Below, piece after piece: positions 5,336 through 5,573 of a DNA stretch of 5,573 bases. The notes below the pieces were generated by a model. It did no database searches. It was not told the origin of the DNA and saw only the letters and a program-made list of their open reading frames with translations. This stretch comes from Alphaproteobacteria bacterium (GTDB lineage: Bacteria > Pseudomonadota > Alphaproteobacteria > Rhodobacterales > Rhodobacteraceae). The stretch spans positions 1-5,573 of the forward strand of contig JAURMY010000265.1 of the NCBI GenBank assembly GCA_030830465.1, read 5' to 3'. Made by a program: the position numbers and the translations under genes. Positions within the stretch are counted from its first letter, which is position 1. Each line of letters starts with the position of its first letter.

Positions 5336-5573
5336 TGGTGAACCCCTATCGTGGTGAGGTGGCGCTGGTGATCGACGGTCAGGCGCATGTCTTGCGCCTG
5401 ACGCTGGGGGCCTTGGCCGAACTGGAAGCGGCGCTGGAGACATCTTCGCTGCTGGCGCTGGTCGAACGGTTTGAAACAGGCGCGTTCAGCACCCGCGACT
5501 TGCTGGACTTGCTGACGGCAGGTCTGCGCGGCGGCGGCTGGGACGGCGATGTAGATGCGCTTAAGGCCGCCCA
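5335..5573 (+). CDS. g10: GTA gp10-type tail assembly protein, N-terminal part (cut by window end)
   Basis: The first 79 codons are present from ATG 5335 and the frame is open at the window end. The protein fits the GTA gp10 family (Pfam Phage_TAC_11), taken to act as a tail assembly chaperone in the position of the lambda gpG or HK97 gp13 genes. The N-terminal VNPYRGEVALVIDGQAHVLR (2-21) forms a strand pair, followed by LTLGALAELEAAL (22-34), the family's conserved L-T-x-G-A-L-A-x-L-E helix, and then a helical part with FSTRDLLDLLTAGLRGGG (51-68). This N-terminal pattern is characteristic and is commonly seen in alphaproteobacterial GTAs. The TGATG overlap with g9 points to coupled translation. 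A GTG codon at 5338 is a less likely start. Any frameshift product near its end would lie outside the window. Confidence 0.88.
   Translation, partial: MVNPYRGEVALVIDGQAHVLRLTLGALAELEAALETSSLLALVERFETGAFSTRDLLDLLTAGLRGGGWDGDVDALKAA

Noticed and set aside
1..5573. Ordinary HK97-like prophage
   Set aside because: The g3.5 and g10 families, short tail tube protein and exact RcGTA gene order fit a GTA better, and no phage-only genes are seen; flanks outside the window could still change this.

Overview
The window holds the central part of a gene transfer agent (GTA) structural cluster of the Rhodobacter capsulatus type (RcGTA). All genes are on the + strand. The GC-rich sequence, the gene order and the protein families point to an alphaproteobacterium, most likely of the order Rhodobacterales. 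I cannot name the genus from sequence alone. GTAs are domesticated phage-like particles that package random pieces of host DNA and carry them to other cells.

Layout, in RcGTA gene names: 1-89, the last codons of the terminase large subunit (g2). 176-1348, portal protein (g3). 1341-1586, small GTA head-formation protein with one membrane-like segment (g3.5). 1598-2170, prohead protease (g4). 2196-3395, HK97-fold major capsid protein with an N-terminal scaffold region (g5). 3396-3555, a gene-free spacer with two potential RNA hairpins. 3556-4152, head-tail adaptor (g6). 4149-4490, head closure or stopper protein (g7). 4487-4897, tail terminator of the DUF3168 type (g8). 4922-5335, major tail (tube) protein (g9). 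5335-5573, start of the GTA gp10 tail-assembly protein, cut by the window end.

The genes work as one assembly line. Terminase and portal pump DNA. Protease and scaffold-bearing capsid build and mature the head. The adaptor, stopper and tail terminator join head to tail, and g9 makes the tail tube. Genes are very tightly spaced: g3/g3.5, g6/g7, g7/g8 and g9/g10 overlap, while g4, g5, g6 and g9 have their own clear Shine-Dalgarno sites. No integrase, repressor, lysis gene, tRNA, insertion sequence, attachment site or CRISPR array is visible. All reading frames look intact, which fits a functional, maintained GTA. Separating a GTA from an ordinary HK97-like prophage rests on the whole gene order plus the g3.5 and g10 families.

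I do not see a previously undescribed system here. The points most worth a second look are the structured spacer after the capsid gene, the membrane-like segment in g3.5, and the predicted capsid maturation site.
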